From Sorghum bicolor (lineage: Eukaryota; Streptophyta; Magnoliopsida; Poales; Poaceae): 64,000 bases of DNA. A program made the position numbers and the translations under genes. Shown in pieces: positions 20,786-32,055 of this stretch (position 1 is the stretch's first letter; each line of letters begins with the position of its first letter). Where the stretch lies: contig NC_012875.2 in NCBI RefSeq assembly GCF_000003195.3, positions 15,038,387 through 15,102,386 on the forward strand, read 5' to 3'. Below the pieces are notes generated by a model. It saw only the letters and a program-made list of their open reading frames with translations. It was not told where the DNA came from and did not search any database.

Positions 20786-21258
20786 TGCTAAGATTGGAGC
20801 AACCTGGTTACAGCTCTTGCTGTGCTTCTTTCAATAATTCAAAGAATTTCTTTGCACTCTCATTTGGCTCTTCATCATTACCACTGATTGCACCCCTAAT
20901 TAACGCGGAAGATTGCTGGCATATGATGCATCATCTCTTGTGACTGCTAGATCCCTATCATCATTGCAAGGTTCAGCTTTAGCTTTCTCTTTGACAAAGT
21001 TCTCATCAAACCCTTTAGTTAGCAAGTCCATCTGAACCTCTTTTTTTGTCTTGTACACGACGTTACGACACCTTGAACATGGACATGGTGCAGTTTCTGA
21101 TGCATACTACCTTCAAAAATAGTACTAATAAATTTATCGAGACCATCTTGCCACTCCGCGGTTAACGGAGACAACAACATACATTGCCAATCATCATCAC
21201 GTGCCATTGATTCAATATTCCAAATGTATCGAGATTGATTTTCCTGTAACATGTTCAT
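20786..21258 (-). pseudogene. CACTA transposase-associated domain, broken
   Basis: The minus-strand frame starts near 21258 (MNMLQENQSRYIWN) and includes TAEWQDGLDKFISTIFEGS. After a frameshift it gives a cysteine cluster CPCSRCRNVVYKTKKEVQ and a GFDEN segment, the pattern of the zinc-binding N-terminal region that precedes TNP2-type transposases. A second frameshift near 20900 restores KKFFELLKEAQQEL, followed by a stop where the family has Tyr, then PGC. The homology ends near 20786. It marks a once-autonomous CACTA element but cannot encode transposase. Confidence 0.7.
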
Positions 21259-21259
21259 T

Positions 21260-21880
21260 AATGGGATCAGGCTAATTAATTTATGTAAAAATTAACATAG
21301 AAAGTTGCGACCAATTTTATTTTACTACAATATATAAAATATAATATATATATATATATATACAATGCGTGCATGCATACACATACTTGCTGATACTCTG
21401 CGATTATTGGTGATGGTTGCTGCCCTCAGTTTCTTGACGCTAGCTGCAGGGAAGGGCAGGGGACGGATCAAGAGTCGTTAGGGCATTGCGCTGGCTTTTC
21501 ACTACTGCAGGGGGCCGATCAAGATCGAGTTAGGGCGGCATACCTATATTGCTGGCCTGCGATCTATCTCATGCGAGAGGGATGTCGACGGAGCTCCGAG
21601 CGGCGGCGTGGCGCGGCCAGGGCAAGGATGAAGGGCGACTGACGTCAAGTCACACGCGCCCCTATAGGAGTTCGACGTCTACTACAACATGCAGAGTTAT
21701 TTAATTTTAGATCTCTTTATTTATAGTATATATATTTACGTTTGTTAATATAGTGTTTTCTGTTTGGTAAAGACACGAACACATCGATGTTCAACTGGTT
21801 ACTACAATCTAGTTAAATCAAAAGGTCCTAGGTTTGATTCCTATAGGCTTAGTATTTTTTCATTTTTTAACTTTTTGTCA
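21260..21880 (-). other. CACTA 5' non-coding region
   Basis: Between the transposase-associated region and the subterminal array there is an (AT)n run (21335-21362), a moderately GC-rich stretch (21400-21680) and a short tRNA-like piece (21786-21842). I see no supported gene. Confidence 0.5.
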
Positions 21881-22162
21881 AATAATAGGTATTGCAACAC
21901 TACAATTTTTAGTTGTAATATATATTTTTTGCAACGCAAAGTAGTATTATATACAACAAAATAAATTTGTTGCAACATATGTACACTATTGCAACCATTA
22001 ACTAAAAAGTGTTGCAATATTATTTTACTATTGCAATGCCACAAGGAATCCTTGCAACGTAAAACATATCGTGGCAATAAAAGCCAATTCTTACAACCAC
22101 CAATTACAACCTTTGCAATATCGTTTTAGTATTGCAACGCCTAAAAGAACTCCCTGCAACAC
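21880..22162 (-). repeat. CACTA subterminal TTGCAAC array, inner part
   Basis: About ten TTGCAAC/TTGCAAT motifs are spaced 15-40 bp apart. The array is cut at 22162 by the long-LTR element and continues after its target-site duplication at 26432. Such repeats in CACTA elements usually bind the transposition proteins. Confidence 0.75.
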
Positions 22163-25100
22163 TGTAACACCCTAGTGTTATGGTTGCATTCTTTCACATG
22201 CATAACATGAGCATCATCATGTTCATAAGCATATCATGATCATCATTTATCTTGGGTCATGTCATTTTATGCAAAAGTATGATTTAACTTGCTTAAAATA
22301 TGCTTTCTATGCTTATGGTTGCTTGTGCCATGCTCATGTTTGTGTTCTGTGCCTTGGTAAATAGTTTATCTATGCTTAACTCAACTTTTGGAACAATGTT
22401 CATGTTGGCCACATCTCCAAATGAAGTACCTAAGTCATACTATCACTTATAGGTCCCAAAAACCTCTTTTTCTTAGGCTTTTAAAAAGTGGTTCATACAA
22501 TGCTTGCATGTCAAAACTTCCTAAAGCGAAGTTGTAGCAAATTTTATAAGGAACAAAAGTTGTTTCAAGGCCATCTCATTAAAATGATCACATCATGCTC
22601 AAAAAGTGCTTCCAAGGCAGATTTGGGTGCTGTTTTGGCACATAGCAAAATTTTGCTAAGTCATGGCATCACTAGTTTGCTTGATCAGTTTTGGGAACTT
22701 CGTATCTCTTTATCCAGGCCGATATGGCCCTTGCTCCAGTTGACAATCTTGTAGAACTCATTTAGTACACCAACTTTGTGAACGACATCATCTCCTAATT
22801 CGCCACGGTTTGGGAGTTAATCATCGTGGAAGTGGCTCTGTCAGACAAGTATCACAGTTTCTGAATGGACGCCGTGCTCGCCGTCGTGCCCGACCAGCGC
22901 AGCAACTGGCTGCCATTTGGCGACTGTACACCGGCGCTGGCCCCACTCGTCAGGTCGTCAACGCCGTCATGGATGCCACGACACCCCACACTCGCCAGCA
23001 CTCGTCCACTCTCTCCCTCCCTCTCTCTCTCTCTCACGACTCCGACGGCGGAAACGCCATCGCCATTGTCGCCGAGAGCTCCACGAGCTTCTCGCGCCCT
23101 CATGTCTGCGCCTCACTTCTCCTCCGAGCATCTCCAAGCCCGCCTAAAGCTCCTCCATCTTCTCCACCTCTTGGTTGGACAAGATCTCCCCGAGGTGAGC
23201 CACATTCCGTGAGTTTGCCGTCGTCGGGTTCACGGCTGTCGTGACCTCGATTCCGGTGAACCTCGCCGCTGCTCCGTCCTTGTCTTCTTTCTTCTCTCTG
23301 AGTCGCGTTAGAGTCTGCCTAGGTCTCGGTTGTGGTGTGTGCCACGCCATTCCGGCTTTGGTGCCACCGTCGCGCGGGAACACGGCCACCGCACCGACGC
23401 GCTCACCGCCGACGAGCACCCCGCACGTGAGCAGACTCACCGGAGCCATTAGGGTTAGGCGTTTTTACCTAGAAAGCTCCGCGCTGTCTCACTGTTGCTG
23501 AAGCCGCCCTTCCCCGATGCTCTACCGGTCGGAGATGGCCGGCGTAAGCCGAGGTAGCTCCGCCGTGCCGCCATGGCCGACGGCAACCCCTCTCCGTAGC
23601 TCCACCTACCCCTATCGACGCGGAATCACTCAAGGATAAGGTTGGTGCCCTTGGATCCGCCGGAGAAGCCCAACGTCGGCGAGCATTCGCCGACGAGTGT
23701 GTTCTCTGTTTTCAGGGTCGCTGATTAGGTGTTAATCTTGATTAGGCGACCATGTTTTCTTGGAAGAATTATTGTTATGAATTAATCTTGTTAATTAGGT
23801 GTAAATTCATATCTTTTGATATACTGCTCCAATTGCTATGAAATTTTTATGCTCTGCTCTAAGTAGTATTAGAATGCTCTGGTAATTATTTCATGATTTT
23901 TAGAGTGTTGTATCTTAGATGGGTAATTTATGTTAATACTATGGCTTGACTTCATAATTAAATCATAATAAATGTTTGACGTTTATGCTAGTGTTCTCCT
24001 TTGGTGTCAAGTTTGTTTATAGAAGTAGTAACATGGAAATAATCTAAAATCTGTTGTTTCACACTATCTAAGCAATGTTTCTTAATTTATGAAATAAGCA
24101 CCTTGTTACATGTTAATTACTTATCTTGAGTTTGGCATGTGCAATTCCTTTGAAAATTTTATGGTAATGTCCAGATGCCATGCTTGTGCTTCTGTAATTT
24201 TTGTAGATTTTTCTGAGTACTCTTGCTGGTATTTTGTATTTATGTCCTTTTATGGAATTAAATTAATAAATGCCTTGTTATTGAATGTTTAGTGGTCAAC
24301 ATGTGATGTTCTGGTAATCTTAGGTTATGCTTGTGCTTATAAGACATTTGGTTGGCACTAAATATGTTTTTGCTATGTCATCAAATCATTAATTGAAGGT
24401 CTTATAGCTATTCTGGACAGGAAGAGAGTAATCTGATTGTTGTCGAAAGATAATTTTGTTATCTGACTAACTTGTCTATATCAAAGATGTTGTAAACTTT
24501 GTGAACTAGCTGCAGTTCAAAATTGGGATCATTTGGTCCAGTAGTTTAAAAGTTATGGCTCTTCCAAATTGAGTTCCAGAACTAGGTGCTCTCTATTTTT
24601 CTGGAACAGTGTCTGGAACTTTGTTTAGTTGACCTGTTTAACTTTGAATCTTGCTGTGATATATAAAGATGAAATGTAAACAATTTCATAAGCTTTCTAG
24701 AATGTCCTCATTCATATTTGTTGGATCTGTAAAGCATTAGTTATGATTTGTTTCTTGATCTGCACAGTTATTTGGGTTGTTGCTGTTAATGGTTCAAGTT
24801 GATGAATCTTGTTAGATTAGTTGGTTATCTTTTGTGAACTTGTATGGGAGTCACTCCGTAAATGAGTGTCCACTGAAGTTATAATCATGTTACCGAGCAT
24901 TCATCATCATCTAGTATGCACACATTCTCATTGTCGTGCATGCAATAGGTGCATCGGAAGCGGCAGCCTCGTTCGAGCTCGATCGGGTGAACCACGAAGG
25001 CCCGGAGATCACTCAGGCGGCAGAGGTCCAGCCAGCCGGACAAGAGGAGCCCGAAGAGGAGGTCGAGTGCCCTAATCACGAGCCAGCCTCATTCGTGAAA

Positions 25101-26354
25101 GGCAAGCCCCGGAGCATCTTTAGTCTCCCACTTTAATTTCAAAAGCATACTTGATTATGTTATATCTATTGATGCATTACGTATAGGAGTTGTGATGAAG
25201 CCCTTGCTGCATTATACCCTTTCCCTTGTTCAGATATCTTACCAATACCTAGTTGTAGAGTTGGGATCGAGTAGCAGCTTAGCCATGCTTTAATCGGTAG
25301 AAGTTGGGTGATATCCTGTCACCTGCATGAAATAGGGCTGTGTCGGATCACGACTGCCTATATGTGCTATCGTGGAAAAGAACCTGATTAAAATGACTTA
25401 AGCCAGGCGGAGTTTTGCAAGGTTGTAGTAGCTCCGTCTGTGGCAGCTAAGGACCGATCGTTGTACGTCCTCTTGTCATGTTGAACGCATGCCTGACACT
25501 TAGTTGGCCGGATAACTCGTTCCGACCGCGAAGCCTAGTAGTATGACTCAGGCCGGAAGACCGGCAAGTATAAAGTGCGCTCTACCGAATGAAGTGCGGT
25601 GTGCGGGGGGCCATTGGCGTAAGACCAAAGGCAGGTGAGTTAAAAGTCCTGACCTCCCTAGCAGAGTGGCAGCCCTGGGAGTGTGGCGCTGATCGGAGCC
25701 GCGATTCCTGAGTCGTACCAAAGGTGAGCCGCTTGCTCTCCGACGGGGGATGCTTGGGTGAGTGCTAGGAATAACCCTCCAGCTAGATAGGAATCGATTT
25801 GAATCGCCGTCTCTCCCGGATAGTGAGAACTTGATAGAGCAGCGGCAAACATAGCATTCAATAAATACAAAGGTTCTTGATAATGATGTTGAGGATAGCA
25901 AGGAAGAACATATGATGAAACTTGATATGGTTATTATTGCTTGTAATAATCAAGTGAAGTGCTTAGTCTAGGTGCTAATCTAGTGATAGGCAATGATAAG
26001 CAATATGATGCTTTAATAAATGGTTTTATATACAAACTCAGCTTTTGGCAAATCGTTGAGTCAAGCCAGCTACACTTATACTCAGCCTTGCATACTCCCT
26101 GGTGTCTTTTATGTTTGGTTAGACGGGTAAGTCTAGCTGAGTACATCCTCATACTCAGGGTTTATTCCCACCTGTTGCAGATGATGTTTTTTATGATGGC
26201 TTCTGCAAGACCTGTCTCCATCCTGCTTTATTGTACTTGGGGGTGATGCCTCAGGGAGCGAGGTTCTTGATAATTATATGGGCTCAAGTTTGGAAACTTG
26301 ATTGCTAGATCGTTTCTACACTTGAACTCTTATAATTTGGTCGGTTCTATGACA
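22163..26354 (+). repeat. long (4.2-kb) Tekay-like LTR
   Basis: It starts TGTAACACC and ends TTCTATGACA. It contains a (CT)n run (23003-23037) and a GC-rich, gene-like section (22860-23700) with spurious open frames. A conserved frame near 24936-25136 ends FVKGKPRSIFSLPL. Partial copies are at 18504-20780, 33657-37115, 37116-37431 and 56148-56604. Confidence 0.85.
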
Positions 26355-26356
26355 GC

Positions 26357-26368
26357 TGGCATCAGAGC
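26357..26368 (+). promoter_or_regulatory. primer-binding site, tRNA-Met type
   Basis: TGGCATCAGAGC lies two bases after the LTR end; it differs by one base from the usual TGGTATCAGAGC. This supports a chromovirus (Tekay/Del) identity. Confidence 0.8.
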
Positions 26369-26431
26369 AAGTTCAGCATTATAAATGCAGTGTTTGTGTA
26401 TTTAAAAACAAAAGAGTTCTATGACAAACAC

Positions 26432-26757
26432 CATTCGCAACATTGCAGTAGTGGCCACATGTTGCAATCACCCAAATAAAAATGTTGCAATATTATCCTA
26501 GTATTGCTACGCCAAAATAACTCTGTGCAACGCCAATCCAATCGTGGCAATTGTCACAACATATTGCAACCATTCTATATTTGGTTGCAACAACAACTAC
26601 TTATTGCAACGGCCATCATACTTTTTACCACACTTGGTGGCAACAATCCCATCAATCGCAACCAAGAATGAAAATGGTTGTGAGAAGACCACCTTTCACA
26701 ACCAAATCTCGCTGTTGCACCAAAAAATGGTTGCATTAGGGTTAGAAGTTAGTAGTG
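26432..26757 (-). repeat. CACTA subterminal array, outer part and terminus
   Basis: Another dozen TTGCAAC-like motifs in both orientations lead to the CACTA terminus at 26757. With the LTR element removed, this joins 22162 to give about 600 bp of array. Confidence 0.75.
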
Positions 26758-27511
26758 TCAGCGGACAGGACATCAACGGGAGCAATCGCTGATGATGCAC
26801 TGCCGAGAGGACGAGAGCCGTCGTCAGGCCTTCCTCATGTTGGCGCCTCAATGCATCGCGGTGGGGACATAGCCGAGACTGACGGTCCTTGACCACACCA
26901 TAGTTCTAGTTGTCTGGGTGCAGCATAACGAGCCGCCTATTGTAGGCAGGGAAGAGGTCATCGTCGTTGCACAGGTATAACCACTAGGAGTTCCACTGAG
27001 CATGGTTCGACATCAGCCCAGTGGGGATGTACTCGCGTGGATCCTCCGAGCATCCGGACTTCTGAACTAAGTTGAGGCAGCCCACCTGCACAGGCTTCCT
27101 CACTCCGGCTGTGCCGCTGGGGGTGTGGAAGAGCTCACACTAAAAGAGGTGGAGCCACAGGTCCTAGTGAGGCATCACCCCCAAGTACCCCTCACACACC
27201 GCAGCAAAAATCACCACGTTGGAGATGGCGTTAGGGGAGAGGTGTTGAAGCTTGACCCCATAATGATTGAGAAGGGCCCTCATGAAGCAGCTCAGGGGAG
27301 ATCCGAGCCTATGGCGGTGAAACTTGACAAAGCTCACCACGTAGCCTTCAGGCGGGCTCGGCTCCCGGTGCTCCACCGGTAGTACGATCCACTCCAGCTG
27401 CATCGAGGAAGCAGCAGGGCAGAGGAGCCCCTCATCCACTAGGTCCCATAGCCGGAACTCCGTCATGTTGGACAGGTGACAACCGTTGGCAGCAATCAGC
27501 ATCATAGCCAT
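26758..27511 (-). pseudogene. antisense accessory ORF of a Tat-lineage gypsy element
   Basis: The minus-strand ATG at 27511 opens MAMMLIAANGCHLSNMTEF. The region GYVVSFVKFHRHRLGSPL, FMRALLNHYGVKLQHLSPNA and VVIFAAVCEGYLGVMPH is the conserved core known as the putative gypsy-type transposon domain (Transposase_28). A stop at 27166-27164 follows. Readable homology continues beyond it (CELFHTPSGTAGVRKPVQVG, then NDDDLFPAYN), with more stops, to the CACTA insertion at 26757. In Tat elements extra ORFs of this type lie between pol and the 3' LTR in antisense. That fits here, because the 3' LTR downstream (28586) is on plus. The function is unknown. Confidence 0.75.
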
Positions 27512-27687
27512 GGCGATTGGGGTTGGCTGGACGATGAAGGTGATTGAGGAAGTTTGTGGCTCTGTCTCGCTCTCTTTCTTTCTCTTTCTCTGGGCTCTAT
27601 CTTTCTCTTGCGCGCAGGAAGGTGGGAGAAGAAAGAAAGAAGGCAACGACAAAAGGTGGAAGAAGGAGCAACGGGGCAGATCCCTTG

Positions 27688-27695
27688 AATATATA
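27688..27695 (-). promoter_or_regulatory. TATA box for the antisense accessory ORF
   Basis: TATATATT on the minus strand lies 177 nt upstream of the ATG at 27511, with a CT/GA-rich leader between (27540-27660). This would drive transcription against the retrotransposon's own transcript. Confidence 0.5.
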
Positions 27696-27759
27696 GGCGT
27701 ACCGCAATGGGCAGATCCGACAATCTCGGTAACTTCCTACTTTAAATGTGCCACCTAAC

Positions 27760-28585
27760 CGACCCGCAATTCTAGTGATATGAAATTTGTAGTTTTGCCT
27801 GGGTGGGATGACGTTGCAACGACACTATCCTAAAAAGACGCGCCCAATGGGCAAGAAGGAAAACCGCCATGATGATTCCTTCTGCCATAAGGTAAGTCAG
27901 GCTTTTGCCATCGATGAAACCTCGAGAGAGCATGGACTGGCCCACCGCCAGGGTTCAACAGTCACTCTCGAGTACCGAAGTCAGGGTCACCCAGAAGGGG
28001 CCGAAACAGGGCAAGGCCCGAGATCAGATCCTCGAGACCCCACTGGGAATATCCATGGATGGGACTAGTAGGGAGATGAGAAATCCCCACGGAGGGAGGC
28101 ATCGAGCCGCTGAACCCTATCGAATGGGACCAGTATTCTCGCCCGCACAAGTCTAGCAACAATGAGAACACCCTCGGGCTCACAACCAACCCTCATCGAA
28201 CAGGGCATGTCATTCTCACTTGGATTTCCCGATAACAGCTCACTAAGGACGTCGACGCTTGCCCCATCGAGGGTACATCACACTCCTCACCTCATGACCG
28301 ATTGAAAGGACTCGTGAGATGAAAGTTAGCATCAGCAAAGCCATGAGTATTCGAGGCTCAGGGGCTCTATAGGATCCAACACCCCTCGACAAAAAGGGGG
28401 TCAAGAACAGTCATACATAAGACTAACACAGCATAAGACTAACACAGTACTCAAAGGAGTCTATCGACTCCTTTGAGGCCTCAGGGGGTACCCCCACGAG
28501 GGTCGCTTGCACACCCCCATGGAAATTCAATTATTAATATACCCCTACTCGACCACCAATGCTCCAATAGGCGCTCAGGGGCTAC
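27760..28585 (+). other. Tat 3' non-coding region and polypurine tract
   Basis: The region is GC-rich with many CTCGAGG-like and CTCAGGGG motifs typical of Tat 3' regions, and includes a short direct duplication (ATAAGACTAACACAG at about 28418 and 28433). It ends with AGGGGCTAC (28577-28585), the polypurine tract directly before the LTR. No supported ORF. Confidence 0.65.
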
Positions 28586-30338
28586 TGTCGAGGATATCAA
28601 TAAGGAGTACCCAAATAGATATCCTCGAAAAAGAACAAAAAACTAACCCTAGAGTCAGTCTCGACACCTCCCTACAAAATGCACGGTGATTGACACCACA
28701 ATTCGACCTACAATACGCGCACTGATCGACCCTGGTCTTAGTGATGGAAACAGGGTCAAGCGAACACCTGAAGGCTCGAGGCCGGATGACCCTCGATTAT
28801 GAGAATAGCGTCGAGCGAACCAACTAGCATCAAGAGCAAAGGCGTGCCCCCACTGCCTGTGGCTGGTACAAGATTCAGAGCATTTAATGCGGCTGACAAG
28901 CTCCCACCTAACCCTACAGGCATGGCAACCGTGATGATGGATCGTGCTCCTGTCAAATCCCACTTTTCATCAGCTTTATGCCCAAATTCAGAGAAAGGTA
29001 CACGTTGATACTCTAGCAACCAGTTTAAAGGAGCAACAGAAGTCAGTGCTCTAACCACTCCCGACATGATGATTGTCAAGACGTACAGGCGTGTGTATTT
29101 GAAGACCAATACCAAGCAATATACAGAGGGTCAGCCTAGGAGATGCATGCGCCATCGTCGTCAAGTATGCTACAACAAGACTGGTTGAGGCCATGCTAGA
29201 ATGGAAGCCTTGAGTTGACTCATGCCAAACTCCTATCGAGGCCTACTCTAGCACCTACATACTGTAACCTTGGCCCTCCCCTTGGTCTATAAAGGGAATG
29301 CCAAGGCTGAGCGTACAAGAGCAGGGCCGCCTCCGACAAAATGGAGGCCTTGTACGGAACTAAAAAATGTGGCCTATTAGCCTAGAAAAAAAATATAGCC
29401 AAATGTATAATATGAAATAGAATAATTTGACTAATTTCTCCAGTCTCTGTTTTTTCTAACGCTTTTCTCAACCCGATTCAAATTTTCTAGAACAATTTGC
29501 GTAAGACATAGCTTTAATCTTTGAACACAACTCCAGTACGTGTCTAGTCTCTAGATGAAAGAAATCAAAAAATAAAATTTAGTGATCGACTCACCAGGCA
29601 CCACTCATAGTTCGATGCTTTACGCTGTGATTGTGAATGAATTGAAAAAAAAGAATGATTAACATTACCTTAGGGCCTCAGCAGGGGCACCTCGCTATGT
29701 GTTGACTGTTGTCGTCAGTTTCTCATGGTTGATGATCGCGGCCGGTGCCTGGCGGCAGAACTGGCGGCGATAGGAGATGATAGACGAGAGGCGAGACCTA
29801 ACTACGACCTGTGAATTTGGATCGTCAAAACAAATTGATGCCGGTGCCCACCGTTCAGACAGACTAGCGCTAGCGGCTGGCCAACAAGTTATTGGGTTGT
29901 AGTGCCGTATGCTGCATAATTTGGCTTGCTAATGGACCAAAGTTCGTAGTTAATGATGTGCTTATCTATATAAAGTATTATATATTTAGAGGCCTACAAC
30001 ATTTGGAGGCCGTGAGCCGTCGCTCATGCTGCACTTGCCCGGGGACGGCCCTGACAAGAGACAACACCTTATATAGTACATCACTCGCACACACCATCCC
30101 TCACCATCCTAGCTACATACAGTAAGGACCAAAAATCCACATCCACGCTCCCTTGTATTCACCCCTATACAAGCACTTAGGTGCAAGATAATACAAGCTC
30201 TCCCCCTACTGGACGTAGGGCCTTCTCTACCCTGAACCAAGATAAATTGTTGTGTTCATCTTGCATCAGCATCCGGAAAGGGAGACATGCATACAAATTC
30301 ACTCGTTGGTGTAACCCCCTAGGGTTAAAACACTAACA
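28586..30338 (+). repeat. 3' LTR of Tat-lineage element, split by a hAT-like insertion
   Basis: It starts TGTCGAGGATATC and ends AAAACACTAACA. The TATA box TATAAAGG is at 29288-29295. The U5 part after the insertion (30061-30338) has the characteristic GCACTTAGGTGCA and ACTGGACGTAGGGC segments. Without the 732-bp insertion and its duplication the LTR is about 1.0 kb. Confidence 0.8.
29322..30053 (+). mobile_element. non-autonomous hAT-like DNA transposon
   Basis: The ends are CAGGGCCGCC...GGACGGCCCTG, an imperfect terminal inverted repeat of about 8-12 bp with the CAGGG start usual for hAT. The direct repeat ACAAGAG flanks it (29315-29321 and 30054-30060). The 732-bp body has no transposase. 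The repeat is seven bases, one short of the hAT norm, so one base may have mutated. Confidence 0.75.
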
Positions 30339-31044
30339 ACATTGGAAAAATGGCTACCCTTAGCTAAATTCTCTTATAATAATAGCTACCAAGAGAGTAT
30401 CCAAATGGCTCCTTTTGAAGCCTTATAAGATCACATATGTAGGACTCCTTTAAACTGGGTTGACCATGGGGAGAGGAGATACTACGACATTGATTTTGTC
30501 AAAGAAGCCAAAAAGCAAATTCTCACTATTTAGAAAAAAAAATGGAAGCTACACAGTCTAGACAAAAGCTATGCAGATCGAAGAAGGAGACCACTCAAGT
30601 TTGAAGTAGGTGACTTTGTGTACCTAATGGTATCCCCCATGAAAGGAGTAAAACGCTTCGGTGTGAAAAGAAAACGTGCTCCTAGATATGTAGGTCCCTA
30701 CCAAACTATTGAAAACAGTTGCAAGGTAGCCTACATGGTGCAATTACCTTATGAGATGAGAGCTATTTTACCTATATTCCATATGTCTCAACTAAAGAAG
30801 TGCCTTCGCATTAAGTTGCAATCCAATTTATCTTATGAAGAGAAACTAGTGCAAGTACTTGACTTCAAAGAGAGAGTTACTTGAGGCCAGATGATCAAAC
30901 TCTATAGAGTGTTGTGGAATAACCAAAGTGAGCGAGATGCCACCTGGGAAAGGGATGATTATTGACAAGCAACTTACCTCTCCTTTTATGAAATGTGGTA
31001 CGTCTTTCAAATCTCGGGACAAGTTTTTTCAAAGAGGGGAGGGT
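30339..31044 (+). pseudogene. Tekay/Del integrase C-terminus and chromodomain-like tail
   Basis: Integrase core-end motifs are readable (WLPLAKFSYNNSYQ, IQMAPFEAL, CRTPLNWVDHGE). They are followed by the GPY/F region (FEVGDFVYLMVSPMKGVKRF, APRYVGPYQTIE, FHMSQLKKCLR) and a tail whose end (RDATWERDDY) matches chromodomain-type C-termini. There are several stops, including after FEAL, before KKKWKL and after KERVT. A polypurine tract (AAAGAGGGGAGGG, 31031-31043) follows, then the LTR. The catalytic Asp and Glu residues lie in the missing upstream part. The longest open piece is 30618-30884. Confidence 0.8.
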
Positions 31045-32055
31045 TGTAACACTTATAGTGTTAGCCTTGCATGTTAAGCATTTGCATTACATTAGCATAA
31101 GCATTATCACACTCATTCATAAGCATCATGCCATGGTCTTGTATCATTTTATGCTATGCTTGTGTGGAAGGATTGTTTGAATGCTTATTTGTATGTGTGT
31201 TATGGTGTGACCAATGCAAATAGGTTTCCATTGTCCTCAGAAATACCTTAGCTAAGTTTAGAATATGTTTTGGAACAATGTTCATGTTGGAGGTTTCACC
31301 CAAAAATGCCCCTAGGTCATGGTAACCCTAGTTTGATCAACTTTGACCCCCTAAACCTCTTTTCAAAGACCTTTTATGAAGATAGTGTTAAAGACTTTGC
31401 ATGGAGGTGCACCCTTGCCCAAAGTTGTAGTACATTTTATAAGCTACAAAAGTTGTTTTGGGGTCATCTCATGAAAAGGTGTGGAACTTGCTCAAAAGTG
31501 GCCCACAAAGCAGAAATCACTGCTGTTTTGACACTTAGCCATTTGTGCTGAAATTCGTGTTTACACAGTTTCAAGGTAGGGTGTTTGGCAAGCTTGTATT
31601 TTCAAATATAGGGTGAATTAGACCATGACTCTTTAAGCAATCTTGTAGTACTCGTGTAGCTCTACCCAATGGAACAATTGGTTGGCCCAATCATCGAATA
31701 GATCGGGAATTGAATGTCGATGAACTTTGAGTTTTAGTCGGCATCGGTGGCAACTGAATGGCGCGACTCAGTTTCGGTAGTCATCAGTCGGCCGATGCAT
31801 GGATCGTCCCGTGGTGGCCGTACATTGACGGTGACCCTGCCTGTCACCCGAGGCAAGCTCCCCTTGACGCCACGACACACCCCGAGCGGCAACAGCGTCC
31901 CATTTCTCTCCCTGCCTTATCTCTCATGGGCGTTTTCTTCTCCAGTGAGCTTTGCCGCGGCATCTGCAACCTCGCTCGTGCTTCTTGCCACACCATTAGC
32001 CAAGAACCCCCCTAGAGCTCCATTAGGGTCCCAGCTACACCGACGTCATCTCTAC
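31045..32055 (+). repeat. 3' LTR of the Tekay-like element, truncated
   Basis: It starts TGTAACACTTATAGTG and is related to the long LTR at 22163, with shared blocks such as AAAAGTTGTTT and CAAAAGTGGCCCA. It is cut at 32055 by an Athila-type LTR piece. Confidence 0.7.

Larger units (their letters stand above)
22163..26426 (+). mobile_element. Tekay-like element reduced to 5' LTR plus a stub
   Basis: The element has a full 4192-bp 5' LTR (22163-26354), a primer-binding site (26357-26368) and about 45 bp of internal DNA. Then only the last dozen bases of the 3' LTR follow (GTTCTATGACA, ending at 26426). AACAC flanks it on both sides (22158-22162 and 26427-26431). The whole coding region and nearly all of the 3' LTR have been deleted. 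Confidence 0.85.
20785..26757 (-). mobile_element. CACTA (En/Spm) transposon remnant, split by an LTR element
   Basis: The right terminus on the plus strand is ...AGTAGTG at 26757, so the element's 5' end reads CACTACTAACTTC on the minus strand. It is followed by TCA, the expected 3-bp duplication. Arrays of TTGCAAC-type motifs lie inside the end. Further in, at 21258-20790, is the transposase-associated coding region. The left part, with the rest of the transposase and the other terminus, is lost at the junction near 20785. A long-LTR element (22163-26426) interrupts the subterminal array. Confidence 0.75.

Noticed and set aside
22865..23501. Gene-like GC-rich ORFs in the long LTR, several frames
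   Set aside because: They lie inside an LTR with defined ends, overlap one another, and are not kept intact in the minus copies.
24936..25136. Conserved ORF in the long LTR ending FVKGKPRSIFSLPL, also at 18727-19035 minus
   Set aside because: Roughly 11 amino-acid-changing against 5 silent codon differences over 65 residues, and the upstream half is broken in one copy. This is not clear coding evidence.
27808..28189. Overlapping ORFs in the Tat 3' region
   Set aside because: GC-rich non-coding DNA before a polypurine tract; no motif.
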